From CBDDBU01 sp965226045 (GTDB taxonomy: Bacteria; Pseudomonadota; Alphaproteobacteria; VGEJ01): a stretch of 64,000 nt of DNA. Numbering within the stretch: the first letter of the stretch is position 1; each line of letters begins with the position of its first letter. The notes beneath the pieces are model-generated. The model ran no database searches. It was not told the DNA's origin and was given only the letters and a program-made list of their open reading frames with translations. The position numbers and the translations under genes are program-made. The DNA is taken from NCBI GenBank assembly GCA_965226045.1, contig CBDDBU010000027.1:62001-126000 (forward strand), given 5' to 3'. Below are positions 33,331 to 42,822 of the stretch, piece by piece.

Positions 33331-33442
33331 GACAGCGCCCGGGAGTGGGGCAGGTGCGCCTACCGCGCCAACGTCTTACACTTGGGTTGGGGACGAGCGC
33401 GACAAGCAACCGGGCCAGCGCGACAAGCAGAGAGTGGCTCAA

Positions 33443-34444
33443 ATGAGCACGACGCCGTCGACACCGGGTGCGTTTGGCGCGGTGGCTTGCGTCCCGGCGG
33501 GGCTGGCGATGCTAGCCGAATGGCGCCCGCATGAGTGCTGCTGGATGGCGTGGCCGTGCCGTGTGGCGTTATGGGGTGAGCGTTTGGGCGCCGCTCGGCG
33601 GGCGTTCGCCGAAGTCGCCAAGGCGATCGCGGCGCTCGAGCCGGTGACCATGATGGCTAACCCCGGCGACGTCGCCGAGGCGTCGCTGATGTGCGGCGCT
33701 GGCGCGGCAATCCTGGCGCTCGCCATCGCGGGGGTTTAATGGCGGTTCAGCGGCTGGGGCGGTCGCTACAGTCCGCACGACGCCGACGCCACGCTTTCAG
33801 GCCGCATCCTGTCTCACCTTGGCCTCGGCCAGCACAGCGCGTTGATCGTGCTTGAGGGCGGTGCGCTCGCGGTCGACGGGGAGGGCACGCTGATCGCGAC
33901 CGAGACCAGTGCCCTCAATCCCAACCGCAGCCCGGGCATGGATCGTCAGGACGCCGAGGCGATCCTTGCCGCCTATCTCGGCGTTCGCAAGGTGATCTGG
34001 CTGGCCGGTGGCCTCGACGGCGACGAGACCGACGGTCACGTTGACAATGTGGCGTGCTTCGCGAGGCCGGGCGTCGTGCTTGCCCTCGCCGACAGTGATC
34101 CGTCCGCGCCCGATGCGTCCATACTTGCCGACAATCTGGCGCGCCTGCGGGTTGCCATCGACGCCGACGGCCGCGATCTTGAGGTCATCGAGGTGCCGAG
34201 GCCGCGTCCGCGCGAGGTCGACGGCCAGCCGCTGATGCTCTCCTACATCAACTTCTACATCGCCAACGGCGGGCTGGTCCTGCCCGCCTTCGAGGACGCC
34301 CACGACGATCGTGCGGTGGCATTGATCGCAAAGGCGTTCGGCGATCGCCGCGCGGCGTCGGTCGCCGCGCTCGATATTGTCCCTGGCGGCGGCATCCACT
34401 GCATCACGCAGCAGCAACCGCAGCCCGATCTGCCGAGGGCGTGA
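33443..34444 (+). pseudogene. aguA: Agmatine deiminase, internal deletion plus in-frame stop
   Basis: The N-terminus (MLAEWRPHECCWMAWPCRV) and the rest of the enzyme from WRFSGWGGRYSPHDADATLS to the catalytic-Cys segment GGGIHCITQQQPQ are in one frame. About 20 residues expected between ILALAI and GV-stop-WRF are missing, including the conserved DDSWxRDxGP substrate/active-site strand. A TAA at 33737-33739 takes the place of an Asp in the usual GVDWRFN. The HVDN segment DGDETDGHVDNVACFA is present. It would have hydrolysed agmatine to N-carbamoylputrescine. Both lesions argue for real inactivation rather than one sequencing error. Confidence 0.75.
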
Positions 34445-34472
34445 GTGGCGGCGCGCCCCACCTCCGCTTTGT

Positions 34473-34497
34473 CACCCTCGGGCTTGACCCGTGGGTG
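34473..34497. terminator. Hairpin between convergent genes
   Basis: CACCC-T-CGGG-CTTGA-CCCG-T-GGGTG forms nine base pairs with one T-T mismatch and a 5-base loop, 28 bases after the aguA stop and before the convergent GGDEF gene. There is no T-run. The downstream TGGATGCCGGCGTCAAGC resembles dispersed intergenic repeats seen in alphaproteobacteria. Confidence 0.4.
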
Positions 34498-34585
34498 CGG
34501 CGCTATTCTGGATGCCGGCGTCAAGCGCGAGCATGACGTGTGTGGTGGGAGCGCCTCGTCCCTTGTCTGCCTGGGACGAGGTAGA

Positions 34586-35281
34586 CTACGCTGTGGCCAA
34601 GCGCTGCCGCCGGCGCGAGGGCTTGTTGGCGTACATCGCGGCATCGGCGTGGCACAGGATGCCGGCCGCCGTGTCACCGGGTCCGTAGGCCGCGCCGCCG
34701 AAGCTCGCCTGGACGATCATGACGCGATTGGCGACGGCCAACTCGGCGTTGTTGAGCAGAACCGCGAGCCGGCGGGCACGGCTCTCCGCCTCCTCGGGGC
34801 CGGTCTTGGTGAGCACCACGACGAATTCGTCGCCGCCGAGCCGTGCCACTCGGTCGGTTTCGCGGACGTTGCCGGCAAGGGTCCTGGCGACATGTCGCAG
34901 GACCGCAGCGCCTGCGGCGTGGCCCAACTCGTCGTTGGTGCGCTTGAAGCCGTCGAGGTCGACGAACATCACCAGACCGGTTTCGTCGTGGCGCCGCGCC
35001 GCCGCCAGCACGCGCCGCATTTGCTGGTCGAAACCGCGTCGGTTCAATAGCCCGGTTAGCGGATCGGTCGTCGCTAGGGTTTGGTCGTGTGCCGCCTGGT
35101 CGCGCTGGTGCGCCAATCGATGCTCGACCACCGACAGCAACGCGACCGCTTCCTCGACCAGCGACCAGGCGTCCACGCCTTGGCCGCGGCCGCCCTGGAG
35201 CCGGCCCCACGATTCGGTGGTCATCTCGTTGGCGGCGCTGGCCAGCGCCGCGTCCGTCTTCGCCATCGCCAATCCGCTCAT
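34586..35281 (-). CDS. Diguanylate cyclase (GGDEF domain protein)
   Basis: A 231-residue protein with a short N-terminal helical region (about 65 residues, no membrane segment) and a GGDEF domain. It contains TDPLTGLLNRRGFDQQMRRV, MFVDLDGFKRTNDELGH and the active site RLGGDEFVVVLT. The RETD five residues before GGDEF is the product-binding inhibitory (I) site, so feedback control by cyclic di-GMP is likely. All key residues are present. It makes cyclic di-GMP from two GTP. The start is in-frame at 35281. Confidence 0.9.
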   Translation of the reverse strand: MSGLAMAKTDAALASAANEMTTESWGRLQGGRGQGVDAWSLVEEAVALLSVVEHRLAHQRDQAAHDQTLATTDPLTGLLNRRGFDQQMRRVLAAARRHDETGLVMFVDLDGFKRTNDELGHAAGAAVLRHVARTLAGNVRETDRVARLGGDEFVVVLTKTGPEEAESRARRLAVLLNNAELAVANRVMIVQASFGGAAYGPGDTAAGILCHADAAMYANKPSRRRQRLATA

Positions 35282-35438
35282 GCTCGCCCACCGCCGGATG
35301 TTGGTCCTGTCGGCTGACGAACAAAGGTCATGCCACCGCCCGATGGGCGGTTGCGCCCGCTCCGCGCCGGCGGGCGGGCGGCTATGGCGGCATATGGTGC
35401 CAGCGCGTCGGCAGATCGTGCCGACCTGGCCGACAGCA

Positions 35439-36404
35439 TCAGGTCACGGCGTTGGGGGGCGGGTTTCCGGCGAAGAACGCATCGAGGTTGTCGAGCGCCG
35501 TGAACCCCATCGCGTCGCGGGTCTCGACCGTGGCGCTGCCCAGGTGGGGCATCAGAAAGCTGTGCGGCAGGCGGCGATAGCGCTCATCGAGATTGGGCTC
35601 GCCGGTGTAGACGTCGAGGCCAATGGCGGCGAGCTTGCCGCTCTCGACGGCGGCGATCAGCGCATCGTCATCGACGATGTCGCCGCGCGCCGCGTTGACT
35701 ACGACCGCCCCGTCCGGTAGCCGGGCAACGCGGGCGGCGTTAAGAAGATGATGAGTGTCGGGCGTCGATGGGCAGTGCAGGCTGAGAAACGCGCTGACCC
35801 CTAGCAGATCGTCCAATTGAGTATGGTAGGTCGCACCGGCTGCCTCTTCCTCGGCGACCCGAATTTCGTCGTAGTAGTGGATTCGCATGTCGAATCCACG
35901 CGCCCGTTTGGCGACAGCGCGTCCGATCCGGCCCATTCCGACGATCCCAAGCGTCTTGCCGGTGACGTGGACGCCACGCATATGCATTGGGCCCCATCCG
36001 GTCCAGCCGCCGGTGCGAATCAGGGCCGCTCCCTCGGTCGCGCGCCGGGCCGCGCCGAGCAGCAGCATCATCGCCAGATCGGCGGTCGCGTCGGTCAGGA
36101 CATCGGGGGTATTGGTCACGACGATGCCGCGCGAACGCGCGGCCGGGATGTCCACATGATCGTAGCCGACCGAGAAACTGGCGATGACGCGGATCGACGC
36201 AGGAAGTTGTTCGATGACCTCGGCGCTCAGACGATCGGTCGGGCACACCAGCAGCGCCTCGGCGCCCGCGCATCCCGCCAGCAGCGCCTCGGTGTCATGG
36301 AGGACATCCTCGCTGTTGAGCTGGGCGTCATAGTCCTTGCCGGCCCTCGCCTCGACAGCCGGTGGTAGCTCGCGGGTCACGAAAAGCTTGGGTTTGTCTG
36401 GCAC
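35439..36404 (-). CDS. D-2-hydroxyacid dehydrogenase (glyoxylate/hydroxypyruvate reductase type)
   Basis: A 321-residue NAD(P)-dependent D-isomer-specific dehydrogenase. It has SFSVGYDHVDIPAARSRGI, the dinucleotide fold GKTLGIVGMGRIGRAVAKRA, VNAARGDIVDDDALIAAVES (catalytic Arg), LDVYTGEPNLDERY (Glu) and FLMPHLGSATVETRDAM (catalytic His). These match the GrhB/GyaR branch acting on glyoxylate or hydroxypyruvate, though the exact substrate cannot be read. The GTG at 36404 was chosen because the family begins just before KLFVTRELP. It is divergent from eipB, with 123 bases between the starts. Confidence 0.88.
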   Translation of the reverse strand: MPDKPKLFVTRELPPAVEARAGKDYDAQLNSEDVLHDTEALLAGCAGAEALLVCPTDRLSAEVIEQLPASIRVIASFSVGYDHVDIPAARSRGIVVTNTPDVLTDATADLAMMLLLGAARRATEGAALIRTGGWTGWGPMHMRGVHVTGKTLGIVGMGRIGRAVAKRARGFDMRIHYYDEIRVAEEEAAGATYHTQLDDLLGVSAFLSLHCPSTPDTHHLLNAARVARLPDGAVVVNAARGDIVDDDALIAAVESGKLAAIGLDVYTGEPNLDERYRRLPHSFLMPHLGSATVETRDAMGFTALDNLDAFFAGNPPPNAVT

Positions 36405-36519
36405 GGCATCATCCTCGGTGCAGGCTATTTTTCGGGGCTCGCGACCATAGTGGCGGAGGCGCGCTTTCGCCAGGGCCGGTTTGGTGTGTAGACTTCGCCA
36501 GCCTCCTCTGTACAGCGGG

Positions 36520-36535
36520 CGTTTCACGTGAAACA
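36520..36535. promoter_or_regulatory. parS: parS-like ParB-binding palindrome
   Basis: CGTTTCACGTGAAACA matches the parS consensus TGTTTCACGTGAAACA at 15 of 16 positions, and its 14-bp core is a perfect palindrome. It overlaps the GTG start of eipB (36528), so bases of the site are translated. parS sites usually lie in the origin-proximal part of the chromosome and nucleate ParB for segregation. No parAB or origin is in the window. Confidence 0.75.
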
Positions 36536-37349
36536 AACTAGCTCAGTGGTCCTGTGGGCCGCCGTGTCGGCCATGGTCATCTCCAAGATGGCGGCGGCCG
36601 CGTCGCCGATCACCCTGGAGCCGCATCGCGCGATCTACGACATCGTCCTCGCCGGCTCCTCGGGGCCCTCGTCGCTGCGATCGGCCGAGGGGCGGCTGGT
36701 GCTCGAGCTCTCGGATGCCTGCGAGGGCTATATCTTCAACCAGCGTTTTGTCGTGCGCTGGGGCTACGAGGAGGGCAGGGAGGTCTTGTCCGACTACACC
36801 GTCGCTACCTGGGAGGCTAAGGAGGGCACGGCGTTCCGCTTCGATTCGAGCACCCGGCTTGATGGCGAGGTGACCAAGCGCTATCGCGGCAAAGCCAGGT
36901 TGGACGCCGTCGGCCGGTCCGGTCGCGCGGTTTTCTCGCGGCCCGACCTGCCCGACTTGCCGTTGGCGGCCGGAACGGTGTTCCCGGGCGAGCATCTGCG
37001 CGAGCTCATCGGCGGCGCGATGTCGGGCGAACAACAGCTAACCCGCCAAGTCTACGACGGTAATGGCCCCGAGGGGCTGTTCCAAGCGGTCGCCTTTTTC
37101 AGCGGGGAGATCGCCGCCGACGCCGGAGCGATGATGCTGATCCGAGATGTGGTCTCGTGGCCAGTGCGGATCGCCTATTATCCACTCCATGACGAGAGCG
37201 AGGCGACCGAAACCGCCGAGGTGGCCGAGCTCGAGATTGGCTACCGACTCTACGCGAACGGCGTCGCCTCCTCGTTCGTACTCGACTACGGCGATACCGT
37301 CCTGAAAGGGACCCTCGTCGAACTGAGCGCCGTTTCGAGCGTTTGTTGA
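36528..37349 (+). CDS. eipB: EipB family cell-envelope integrity protein (DUF1849)
   Basis: A 273-residue exported protein. After a signal peptide (cleavage likely in the AAAA region near 25), it shows the family's HRAIYDIVLAGSSGPSSL, GRLVLELSDACEGYIFNQR, SRPDLPDLPLAAGTVFP and YPLHDESEATE segments. Two cysteines, Cys65 and the terminal Cys273, correspond to the disulfide pair known for EipB. In Brucella this periplasmic beta-spiral protein supports envelope integrity. The GTG start lies inside the parS-like palindrome, so ParB binding could affect expression, which is inference. Confidence 0.85.
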   Translation: MKQTSSVVLWAAVSAMVISKMAAAASPITLEPHRAIYDIVLAGSSGPSSLRSAEGRLVLELSDACEGYIFNQRFVVRWGYEEGREVLSDYTVATWEAKEGTAFRFDSSTRLDGEVTKRYRGKARLDAVGRSGRAVFSRPDLPDLPLAAGTVFPGEHLRELIGGAMSGEQQLTRQVYDGNGPEGLFQAVAFFSGEIAADAGAMMLIRDVVSWPVRIAYYPLHDESEATETAEVAELEIGYRLYANGVASSFVLDYGDTVLKGTLVELSAVSSVC

Positions 37350-37420
37350 CGCCCCCAAGGAACTCTTAAGGGCCACGTGTCAACTTAGGCTGACCCCCAG
37401 AAGAAGCGTTGGCCCACACT

Positions 37421-37825
37421 GTGTTGCGCAAATCGGTTCTTATCGTCGAAGACGACGTTCTCAACATGAAGCTGTTCGACGACGTGCTGACTGCCCACGG
37501 TTATCGCACGCTGAGTGCTAGGGATGGTTACCAAGCCCTCACCATCTGCCGCGAAGAGCGCCCCGATATCGTGATAATGGACATCCACCTGCCAGACATG
37601 TCGGGGCTCGTGGTGACGCGGGCCACCAGGGGAGACCCCGACATTCGCGCGACTCCGATCATCGCCGTCACGGCTTGCGCGATGCGCGGAGACGAAGAAA
37701 AGATCCGTGTCGGCGGCTGCGATTTGTACATAGCCAAGCCGGTTCTCATCGATACCCTGATCGCCGAGGTCGCGCGTTTCATCGGTTCCAACACCGCCGA
37801 TCCGCGAGCAGCAATCGCCAGCTGA
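37421..37825 (+). CDS. divK: DivK-like single-domain response regulator
   Basis: A 134-residue receiver-only protein. SVLIVEDDVLNMKLFDDVL opens the domain; the phospho-acceptor is the Asp in IVIMDIHLPDMSG (residue 54 from this start). PIIAVTACAMRGDEEKI and GGCDLYIAKPVLIDTL supply the Thr/Ser and Lys switch residues. DivK of Caulobacter controls the PleC/DivJ-CckA cell-cycle pathway. A TTG at 37409 with a poor ribosome site is an alternative start; GTG 37421 places the Asp where DivK has it. pleD, often next to divK, is absent here. Confidence 0.85.
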   Translation: MLRKSVLIVEDDVLNMKLFDDVLTAHGYRTLSARDGYQALTICREERPDIVIMDIHLPDMSGLVVTRATRGDPDIRATPIIAVTACAMRGDEEKIRVGGCDLYIAKPVLIDTLIAEVARFIGSNTADPRAAIAS

Positions 37826-37841
37826 GCGTGCCGCGGGGCGG

Positions 37842-40094
37842 CTAGCGCGATCGGCGGCGGCCGCGCGGGGGTGCAGGCCGGCGACTGGGGGGGGCGTTCG
37901 CGGGCCGATGTGCCTCATCGATCGGTTCGAAGCGCAGACCTCCGGTCAGCGGTGTCGCCTCGACCAGACGCACGGCGATGGGGTCGCCGAGCCGGAAGCT
38001 GTGACCGTGATGGCGACCGACCAGGGCGTGGCGCGCGGGGTCGTGTTCGTAGTAGTCGTCGCCGAGCGAAGACATGGCCATCAGTCCGTCGGCGCCGATC
38101 TCGGGCAGGCTGACAAATATGCCGAAGCGCGCGACTCCGGAGATGCGCCCGTCGAACTCGGCGCCCACCTTGTCGGCCATGAACGCGGCGGTGTAGCGGT
38201 CGAGCGCCTCGCGTTCAGCCGCGATCGCGCGGCGCTCGGCGGCGGAGATATCGGCGGCGATGTTGGCCAGTCGATCGGCGGCCAGTTGGTCGGCGGCATG
38301 GGGCGGCAATCGACCTTCGCCCAGACCGCCTTCACTTAGGCCGAGGGCTGAGATCAGCGCGCGGTGGACGAGCAGATCGGCGTAGCGGCGGATCGGCGAG
38401 GTGAAATGCGCGTAGCGCCGCAAGCTGAGGCCGAAATGGCCCACATTGTCGACGCTGTACATGGCCTGACCCTGTGTGCGCAGGACGATTTCGTTGACGA
38501 CGTGGGCGTGGGGCGTCGATGCGGCGCGCTCTAAGATGCCGTTGAAATGACGGGACCGCAGCACCTGACCTTTGGCGAGGCGGTAGTTCAGGGTGGCGAG
38601 AAAGTCCCGCAGCGCTTCCACCTTCTCGGGCGCGGGTCGATCGTGCACGCGGTAGACGAACGGCACACGCGCGCGCTCGAGGGATTCGGCGGCGCAAACG
38701 TTGGCCACGATCATGTACTCCTCGATCAGGCGGTGGCTGTTGAGGCGGGGCGGAGTTTCGATCGCCACGACCTCACCGTCGGCGCCGAGCCGAATCCGTC
38801 GTTCGGGCAGATCGAGATCCAGCGGTGCGCGGCGCTCACGTGCGCGACGCAGCGAGTCATAGGCACCGTAGAGGTGCGCCAGGCCCTCGTCCAGACTCTC
38901 ATCCTCGCCGGGCGCGGCGGCGGTGTCATGAGAGTCGTGGGCGGCCTGGGCCGCCTCGTAGGTGAGATTTTCTCGGACCTTCATGAGGCCGCGCATGAAA
39001 GCGTGGCCGACATTGTTGCCCTCGGCGTCGAGGTGGATACGCACGGCGATGCACGCGCGCTCCTCGTTCTTCTTCAGGGAGCACAGATCGGCCGATAACG
39101 CCTCGGGCAGCATCGGCACGACGCGATCGGGGAAGTAGACCGAGTTGCCCCGTTCGAGGGCCTCCCGGTCGAGAGCGCCGCCGGGTCGCACATAGTGGGC
39201 GACGTCGGCGATGGCGACGATGATCTCCCAGCCTCCCGATCGGGCAGGGTCGGGCCGCGCCCACACCGCGTCGTCGTGGTCCCGCGCCTCCGCCGGATCG
39301 ATGGTGATGAGCGCGAGTTCGCGCAAATCCTCACGCGCACCCAGTTCAGGGGGGGTGGCTGCCTTAGCCTCTTCTAGCGCTTCGGCGCCGAAGCGGGTGG
39401 GGATCCCGTGGTTGTGAATCGCGATCAGGCTGTAGGCGCCGGGGGCGTCGGCATTGCCGACCCGCTCGCGCACCCGCGCCTCGCGGGGTCCCAGCCGCCG
39501 CCCCTCCAAGATCTCGGCGACGACCAGATCGCCGACCTGCGCGCCGCCGCGATCTCCGGCCGCGATCCTGAATTCATCGCGCAGGCGGCGGTCGGTGGGC
39601 ACGAGGCGTCCCTGGTCGCTGCTCTGACGATAGACGCCGATCACCTCGCGTGGGGCGCGCCCCACCATGCGCATGATTTGCGCTTCGTAGAGGTCGTCCT
39701 CGCGGCGGGTCAGGCGGGCCAGCAGACGATCGCCGGGGCCAGGGGCCGGCAGGCCGGGCCGGCCGGCTCCGAGCACGATGCGCGGTGGCGGGTCTTCGCG
39801 GCGCCAGTCGACCGGTCGGGCATAAACTTCGCCGTCGGTGTCCGTCTCGGTGATCTGGATCACCGTCACCCGGGGCAGGCCGGCCCGTCGATCGCTTGCC
39901 CGGCGTCGCCGGCTCCCGATCTCGCCGCTCGCCGCCATGTCGGCCAAGAGTTCGCGGAGGACCGAACGCTGGTCGCCGCGAATACCAAACGCGCGCGCGA
40001 TCTCTCGCTTACCGACGCGACCGCGACTTTCCTTGATGAAGCGTAGGATCTCGGCCCGGGTGGGCATGGGAGCCGGGCGGCGACCGGTAGCCAC
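37842..40094 (-). CDS. rnr: Ribonuclease R
   Basis: A 741-750 residue 3'-5' exoribonuclease. The N-terminal winged helix (MPTRAEILRFIKESRGRVG) and cold-shock-like domains precede the RNB catalytic domain with ITIDPAEARDHDDAVWARPD (metal-binding Asp cluster), NLTYEAAQAAHD and HFTSPIRRYADLLVHRAL. A C-terminal S1 domain (GVARFGIFVSLPEIGADGLM) is followed by a basic tail. It degrades structured RNA. The start is either GTG 40094 or ATG 40067; the latter begins at the conserved PTRAEIL. It follows topA by 53 bases on the same strand. Confidence 0.93.
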   Translation of the reverse strand: MATGRRPAPMPTRAEILRFIKESRGRVGKREIARAFGIRGDQRSVLRELLADMAASGEIGSRRRRASDRRAGLPRVTVIQITETDTDGEVYARPVDWRREDPPPRIVLGAGRPGLPAPGPGDRLLARLTRREDDLYEAQIMRMVGRAPREVIGVYRQSSDQGRLVPTDRRLRDEFRIAAGDRGGAQVGDLVVAEILEGRRLGPREARVRERVGNADAPGAYSLIAIHNHGIPTRFGAEALEEAKAATPPELGAREDLRELALITIDPAEARDHDDAVWARPDPARSGGWEIIVAIADVAHYVRPGGALDREALERGNSVYFPDRVVPMLPEALSADLCSLKKNEERACIAVRIHLDAEGNNVGHAFMRGLMKVRENLTYEAAQAAHDSHDTAAAPGEDESLDEGLAHLYGAYDSLRRARERRAPLDLDLPERRIRLGADGEVVAIETPPRLNSHRLIEEYMIVANVCAAESLERARVPFVYRVHDRPAPEKVEALRDFLATLNYRLAKGQVLRSRHFNGILERAASTPHAHVVNEIVLRTQGQAMYSVDNVGHFGLSLRRYAHFTSPIRRYADLLVHRALISALGLSEGGLGEGRLPPHAADQLAADRLANIAADISAAERRAIAAEREALDRYTAAFMADKVGAEFDGRISGVARFGIFVSLPEIGADGLMAMSSLGDDYYEHDPARHALVGRHHGHSFRLGDPIAVRLVEATPLTGGLRFEPIDEAHRPANAPPSRRPAPPRGRRRSR

Positions 40095-40147
40095 GCTCTC
40101 TGTTGCTTTCGTCGGACGTTCGCTGCTGCTGGCCGCGCTCGGGCCGA

Positions 40148-42766
40148 TCAGTCGGAGGGGGCGACCGCGGCGCTGCGGGCGGGCTTCTTGGCGCTCCGCC
40201 GGCGGGTCGTGCCGGCCGTTTTCTTCTTGGCGCCACGCGGGCCGCCGCCGCGTTTCTTCGCGCGGCCTGCCCGCTCGCGCAACAATTCGACCGCCTGGCC
40301 AACTGCGACATGGTCGGGCTCGAGCCCGCCCGGCAGGGTCGCGTTGACGCCGTTGTGGGTCACGTACGGACCATAGCGCCCCTTCATGACTCGGATCGGC
40401 TCGCCATCCTCGGGGTGGGCGCCGAGGTCCTTCAGCTCCGTCGCGCCCGACTGCCGGCGGCCCTTGGGCTCGGCCAGCAGCGACACCGCGCGATTCAATC
40501 CGATCGTCAGAACATCGTCGCCGACCGCGAGCGAACGATAGTCGCGCTCGTGCCGGATGTAGGGGCCATAGCGGCCGATTCCGGCGCTGATCTGCTTGCC
40601 GCTCTCCGGGTGCAGCCCGATCGCGCGCGGCAGCGCCAACAGCGCCAGAGCCGCCGCCAGCGTGGTCTGACTGGCCTCAAGCTCCTTGGGCAGCGACACC
40701 CGCTTGGGCTTCTCTTCTTGGTCGGCGTCGCCGAGCTGGACGTAGGGTCCGTAGGGACCCCGGCGCATGCTGACGGGCAGGCCTGACTCGGGGTCGGTCC
40801 CGAGTTCGCGCGGGCCTTCGTCGGCTCCGGCGCCTTCGGGCCCATTGGCCACCGTGAGCGGACGGGTGTGGCGACACTCGGGGTATCGGGAGCAGCCGAC
40901 GAACGCGCCGAAGCGCCCGGTCTTGACGCTGAGCTGGCCCTCTTTGCAGGCTGGGCAGGCGCGCGGATCGGCGCTGGGATCGTCATGGTGAAAGACGTAG
41001 GGCCCGAGCACCTCGTTCAGCGCGTCGAGGACATCGCGCACCCTGAGTTTGCTGATCTCCCCGACCGCGGCGCTAAAGGTGGTCCAGAACTCGCGCATGA
41101 CGTCGGTCCACGCGACCCTGCCGGCCGAGATCTCGTCGAGCTCGGTCTCGAGATCGGCGGTGAAGTCGTATTCGACGTAGTGGCGAAAGAAGCTGGTCAG
41201 AAAGGCCGTGACGAGGCGGCCGCGATCCTCGGGGATGAAGCGGGTCTTCTCGATGCGTACGTAGTCGCGATCGCGCAGGACATCGATGATGCTGGCGTAC
41301 GTCGAGGGCCGGCCGATACCCAGCTCTTCCAGCCGCTTGACCAGCGTGGCCTCGGTGAAGCGCGGTGGCGGCTCGGTGAAATGCTGTGCGGCCTCGATCG
41401 CGCGCTGACCCAGGGGTTGGTCGGCCCGCAGTTTGGGCAGCGCGCGCTCGTCGGCCTCGCCGTCCTGGTCATCGCGGCCCTCGTTGTAGAGGCGCAGAAA
41501 GCCGTCGAACAGGATGACCGTACCGGTGGCGCGGAAGGTGGCGCCGCCATCGGATGCGGCGATATCGGCCGCGGTGCTCTCGACCCGCGCGCTCTCCATT
41601 TGGCTCGCCATCACTCGATTCCAGATCAGCTCATAGAGCCGTGCGTGGTCGGCATCGAGGAATCGCGCCATCTGTTTCGGCAAGCGCCGGAAATCGGTCG
41701 GTCGCACCGCCTCGTGCGCTTCCTGTGCGTTCTTAGCCTTGGTGCGATAGGCGCGCGGTTGGGCCGGCACGTGGTCGGCGCCGTACTCCTGGCCAATGAC
41801 GCTACGGCAGCCGGCGATCGCCTCACCAGCGATCTGCACGCCATCGGTGCGCATGTAGCTAATCAGGCCGACGGTTTCACCGCCGACGTCGATACCCTCG
41901 TACAAGCGCTGGGCGATACGCATGGTGTGGCTGGCCGCGAAGCGCAGCTTTCGGGCGGCCTCCTGCTGAAGCGTCGAGGTCCGGAAGGGCGGCGGCGGGT
42001 GGCGCTGGCTCTGTTTGGCCTCGATGGTGGCGACGGCGTAGCTTGGCGCCGCCCGCGCCGTGGTCACGGCCGCCGTGGCCGCGGCCTCGTCGCCGAGCGA
42101 AAACTTACTGAGCATTTCGCCGGCGAGCTGGGTGAGCCGTGCCCGCACCGGTGTGCCGTCATCGGTCGCGAACTCGGCGTCTATCGACCAATATTCGCGC
42201 GGCTTGAAAGCCTCGATCTCGAACTCGCGCTCGCAGATCAGACGCAGCGCCACCGACTGCACCCGACCGGCCGAGCGCGAGCCCGGCAGCTTGCGCCACA
42301 GCACCGGCGAGAGCGTGAAGCCGACCAGATAGTCGAGCGCGCGCCGCGCCTGTTGGGCGTTGACCAAGTCCATGTCAAGGTCGCGGGGATGCTCGATGGC
42401 GTCGAGCACCGCGCGTTTGGTGATCTCGTTGAACGCCACGCGCTTGACCTCGACGCCCTCGATCGCCTTCTGCTCGGTGAGCGCCTCGAGCACATGCCAC
42501 GAAATGGCCTCGCCCTCGCGATCCGGATCGGTCGCGAGGTACAGATGCTCGGCCCCGCGCAACGCCTTGGCGATCGCGCTCAGGTGTTTGGCGCCGCGGG
42601 GGTCGGGGATATAGGTCATCGCGAAGTTCTCGTCGGGGCGGACCGAGCCGTCCTTCGAGGGCAGATCGCGCACGTGGCCGTAGCTCGCCAGCACCCGGTA
42701 CCCGTCGCCGAGATACCGATTGATGGTCTTGGCCTTGGCGGGTGACTCGACGACGACGACGTCCAT
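40148..42766 (-). CDS. topA: DNA topoisomerase I
   Basis: An 872-residue type IA topoisomerase. The Toprim domain starts at DVVVVESPAKAKTINRYLGD and has LATDPDREGEAISWH. The active-site tyrosine is in VGLISYMRTDGVQ. A four-cysteine zinc finger (CPACKEGQLS, GCSRYPECRHTRP) follows, then C-terminal GRYGPYIRHERDYRSL-type repeats and a Lys/Arg-rich tail. It relaxes negative supercoils. The ATG at 42766 is 4 residues before VESPAKAKT. The dprA pseudogene stop is 56 bases upstream, consistent with the usual dprA-topA order. Confidence 0.95.
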   Translation of the reverse strand: MDVVVVESPAKAKTINRYLGDGYRVLASYGHVRDLPSKDGSVRPDENFAMTYIPDPRGAKHLSAIAKALRGAEHLYLATDPDREGEAISWHVLEALTEQKAIEGVEVKRVAFNEITKRAVLDAIEHPRDLDMDLVNAQQARRALDYLVGFTLSPVLWRKLPGSRSAGRVQSVALRLICEREFEIEAFKPREYWSIDAEFATDDGTPVRARLTQLAGEMLSKFSLGDEAAATAAVTTARAAPSYAVATIEAKQSQRHPPPPFRTSTLQQEAARKLRFAASHTMRIAQRLYEGIDVGGETVGLISYMRTDGVQIAGEAIAGCRSVIGQEYGADHVPAQPRAYRTKAKNAQEAHEAVRPTDFRRLPKQMARFLDADHARLYELIWNRVMASQMESARVESTAADIAASDGGATFRATGTVILFDGFLRLYNEGRDDQDGEADERALPKLRADQPLGQRAIEAAQHFTEPPPRFTEATLVKRLEELGIGRPSTYASIIDVLRDRDYVRIEKTRFIPEDRGRLVTAFLTSFFRHYVEYDFTADLETELDEISAGRVAWTDVMREFWTTFSAAVGEISKLRVRDVLDALNEVLGPYVFHHDDPSADPRACPACKEGQLSVKTGRFGAFVGCSRYPECRHTRPLTVANGPEGAGADEGPRELGTDPESGLPVSMRRGPYGPYVQLGDADQEEKPKRVSLPKELEASQTTLAAALALLALPRAIGLHPESGKQISAGIGRYGPYIRHERDYRSLAVGDDVLTIGLNRAVSLLAEPKGRRQSGATELKDLGAHPEDGEPIRVMKGRYGPYVTHNGVNATLPGGLEPDHVAVGQAVELLRERAGRAKKRGGGPRGAKKKTAGTTRRRSAKKPARSAAVAPSD

Positions 42767-42822
42767 GCCGATTATATGTATCCGTTGCATACAGCGGGAT
42801 CGGAGCGACCCGACTCCCGCTT

